The notes below the pieces were generated by a model that saw nothing but the letters and a program-made list of their open reading frames with translations, searched no databases and was not told the origin of the DNA. A stretch of 8,542 nucleotides of DNA from Hyphomicrobiaceae bacterium UBA4118 (GTDB lineage Bacteria; Pseudomonadota; Alphaproteobacteria; Rhizobiales; Methyloligellaceae), in NCBI GenBank assembly GCA_002383105.1, contig DFXC01000036.1, forward strand, positions 36,033 to 44,574, given 5' to 3'. Positions 6,774 through 8,542 of this stretch are shown one piece after another (the stretch's first letter is position 1; every line of letters starts with the position of its first letter). The position numbers and the translations under genes are program-made.

Positions 6774-8039
6774 CTATTCGTAACGCAAGGCTTCGACCGG
6801 ATCGAGACGCGAGGCCCTCCAGGAGGGGTAGAGCGTGGCGAGAATCGCAAGGACGAGCGCCATGACTACGACCGAGGCGGTCTCGCCGGTGTCCATCTCG
6901 GCCGGCAGCTGCGAGAGATAATAAAGCTCCGGCGCGAAGAGGTCGGTGTCGGTGATCCAGCCGATAAGCTCGCGCAGCCTCTCGATGTTGACGCAGACCA
7001 GCACGCCGAGCGCGAAGCCGGCGAGCGTGCCGACGATGCCGATGCTCGCTCCGGTGATGAAGAAGATGCGCATGATGGCGCCGCGCGTGGCGCCCATGGT
7101 GCGCAGGATGGCAATGTCGTGGCCCTTGTCCTTCACCAGCATGATCAGGCCGGAGATGATGTTGAGTGCGGCGACCAGCACGATCAGGGCGAGGATGAGG
7201 AACATGACGTTGCGCTCGACCTGGAGCGCGGTGAAGAAGGTCGCGTTCCGCTGACGCCAATCGCTGATATAGATGCTCGAGCCGCCGGCAGTGATGATCT
7301 GCGGCGACAGCTTGCCGACCTCGTCGGGGGAATCGAGCACCACTTCGAGCACGGTGACGCTGTCGGGTTGGTTGAAATAGCGCTGCGCCTCGTTGAGCGG
7401 CATGAACAGGATGCTCGCGTCGTATTCCGACATGCCGATCTCGAAGATCGCCACCACCGGATAGCGCTTCACCCGGGGCGCCGTGCCGAGCGCGGTGGAG
7501 GCGCCACGCGGGGTGAGCAGCGAGACCTGGTCGCCGACCCTCACATTGAGCTCGTTGGCAAGCCGGCTCCCGAGCGCCACCCCCGGGTCCTTGTCGAAGC
7601 CGTCAAGGGTGCCGAAGCGGACATTGTCGGAGATGGCCTTGAGTTCTTTGAGGTCGGTCTCGCGCAAGCCGCGCACCAGCGCGCCGCTCGAGGTCGAAGG
7701 CGTCGAGATCATCACCTGGCCCTCGACCAAGGGAAGCGCATATTTGACCCCCTGAACCGCGCGGATGCGCGTGGCCACGGCGTCGTAGTCGGTGAAGTTG
7801 GCGAGGCTGTGCACCACGACGTGGCCGTTCAGCCCGAGCATCTTGTCGAACAGCTCCTGGCGGAAGCCGTTCATCACCGCCATGACGATGATCAGCGTGG
7901 CGACCCCGAGCGAGATGCCGATGAAGGAGAAGCCGGCGATCACCGAGATGAAGCCTTCTTTGCGGCGCGCGCGCAGATAACGGAGCGCCACCATCCATTC
8001 GAAGGGCGCGAACGCCCGTGTGCTCGACTGTGAGCTCAT
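6774..8039 (-). CDS. lolC: Lipoprotein-releasing system transmembrane protein (LolC/LolE family)
   Basis: Inner-membrane permease that, with LolD, releases lipoproteins to periplasmic LolA. The 421-residue protein has the family layout: a short cytoplasmic N-terminus with [13 protein letters not shown] (18-30), TM1 at about 31-56 (ending VMNGF), a large periplasmic domain at 57-278, then TM2 (about 279-302), TM3 (325-351) and TM4 (387-405). The cytoplasmic coupling helix for LolD is at about 303-320 ([18 protein letters not shown]). The C-terminus has the family ending [17 protein letters not shown]. LolC and LolE are paralogues; only one permease gene is present here, so it may be the single permease (sometimes called LolF) acting as a homodimer. 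The symbol lolC versus lolE is therefore arbitrary. The ATG at 8039 overlaps the proS stop by 4 nt (ATGA), with GAGGAG 9 nt upstream. Very likely co-transcribed with proS and lolD. Confidence 0.95.
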   Translation of the reverse strand: MSSQSSTRAFAPFEWMVALRYLRARRKEGFISVIAGFSFIGISLGVATLIIVMAVMNGFRQELFDKMLGLNGHVVVHSLANFTDYDAVATRIRAVQGVKYALPLVEGQVMISTPSTSSGALVRGLRETDLKELKAISDNVRFGTLDGFDKDPGVALGSRLANELNVRVGDQVSLLTPRGASTALGTAPRVKRYPVVAIFEIGMSEYDASILFMPLNEAQRYFNQPDSVTVLEVVLDSPDEVGKLSPQIITAGGSSIYISDWRQRNATFFTALQVERNVMFLILALIVLVAALNIISGLIMLVKDKGHDIAILRTMGATRGAIMRIFFITGASIGIVGTLAGFALGVLVCVNIERLRELIGWITDTDLFAPELYYLSQLPAEMDTGETASVVVMALVLAILATLYPSWRASRLDPVEALRYE

Positions 8040-8542
8040 GCCGCTTCTCTCCTCGCCTCGGTCGCCGACGTGACCAGGCGATTCAATGCGGATTCGAAGG
8101 TGAGACTATGGCGGGCGCCGGTCGCGCGCTCCTTCAGCTCGACCTCGCCGGAGGCGAGGCTCTTCGGCCCGACGATGATCTGCCAGGGAAGCCCGATCAG
8201 GTCCATGGCGGCAAATTTGGCCCCTGCCCTGTCGTCGCGGTCGTCGTAAAGGACGCTCAAGCCCGCCGCCCCAAGCTTTGCATAGATGTCCTCGCAGGCC
8301 GCGTCGGTGCCGGCGTCGCCGACCTTGACGTTGATAAGGCCGACATCGAAGGGCGCCACAGATTTCGGCCAGATGATGCCGGCATCGTCATGGGACGCCT
8401 CGATGATGGCGCCGACGAGCCGCGACACGCCGATCCCATAGGAGCCCATCTGCACCGTCACGAGCTCGCCGTCGGGGCCTTGCACGCGTGCTCCCATGGG
8501 CTCGGAATATTTTGTGCCGAAGAAGAAGATGTGGCCGACCTC
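8036..8542 (-). CDS. proS: Prolyl-tRNA synthetase, C-terminal part, cut by the window edge
   Basis: Class II aminoacyl-tRNA synthetase that charges tRNA-Pro. The last 168 residues are visible and the frame stays open to base 8542. The first visible residues ([17 protein letters not shown]) belong to the catalytic domain. They are followed by class II motif 3, [18 protein letters not shown], with the ATP-binding Arg in GIGVSR. The C-terminal anticodon-binding alpha/beta domain starts near [13 protein letters not shown] and includes [28 protein letters not shown]. The sequence matches the shorter ProRS form of alphaproteobacteria, but the region that would show absence of the insertion domain lies outside the window. 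The Met at 8497 is internal and not a start. The stop overlaps the next gene's ATG by 4 nt, implying translational coupling to the Lol permease. Confidence 0.95.
   Translation of the reverse strand, partial: EVGHIFFFGTKYSEPMGARVQGPDGELVTVQMGSYGIGVSRLVGAIIEASHDDAGIIWPKSVAPFDVGLINVKVGDAGTDAACEDIYAKLGAAGLSVLYDDRDDRAGAKFAAMDLIGLPWQIIVGPKSLASGEVELKERATGARHSLTFESALNRLVTSATEARREAA

Noticed and set aside
6753..8033. Plus-strand open frame of 426 codons antisense to the Lol permease
   Set aside because: Same reason: a very charged, His/Asp/Glu-rich mirror of hydrophobic codons in a GC-rich gene, with no recognisable motif.

Overview
The window looks like a core chromosomal segment of a GC-rich alphaproteobacterium, most likely of the Hyphomicrobiales (Rhizobiales). 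This rests on the gene order proS - lolC/E - lolD - dnaE - rpsB - tsf - pyrH, on protein motifs (the short bacterial ProRS C-terminus, DnaE of 1154 aa, S2 with a long tail) and on a GTTC-N7-GTTC LexA-type box. The lineage is inferred from these features; no database search was run. All seven genes lie on the minus strand, so transcription runs from the right end of the window to the left.

Right end (6044-8542): the 3' part of proS (prolyl-tRNA synthetase, cut by the window edge) overlaps the lipoprotein-release permease gene lolC/E by four bases (ATGA). That gene is followed after 7 bp by lolD, its ATPase. These three are almost certainly co-transcribed and translationally coupled. LolC/E and LolD together extract outer-membrane lipoproteins from the inner membrane and hand them to LolA.

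Middle (2402-6043): a 177-bp, locally AT-rich spacer separates lolD from dnaE, the replicative DNA polymerase III alpha subunit. The spacer holds a plausible sigma70-type promoter, with a perfect alphaproteobacterial LexA-box pattern lying between its -35 and -10. This is the most interesting regulatory observation in the window.

Left end (1-2401): a 186-bp spacer carries a near-consensus promoter (TTGCCA-17-TATAAA) and a leader of about 127 nt. It is followed by the classic translation operon rpsB (ribosomal protein S2) - tsf (EF-Ts) - pyrH (UMP kinase, cut by the left edge). S2 has an unusual disordered C-terminal tail of about 80 residues, rich in Arg, Pro, Gly and Glu. The rpsB leader can be folded so that the Shine-Dalgarno sequence is paired.

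I see no mobile element, CRISPR array, tRNA or rRNA, and no candidate for a wholly new system. The window is housekeeping sequence, and its novelty is limited to regulatory details and the S2 tail. No stretch longer than 300 bases lacks a gene.
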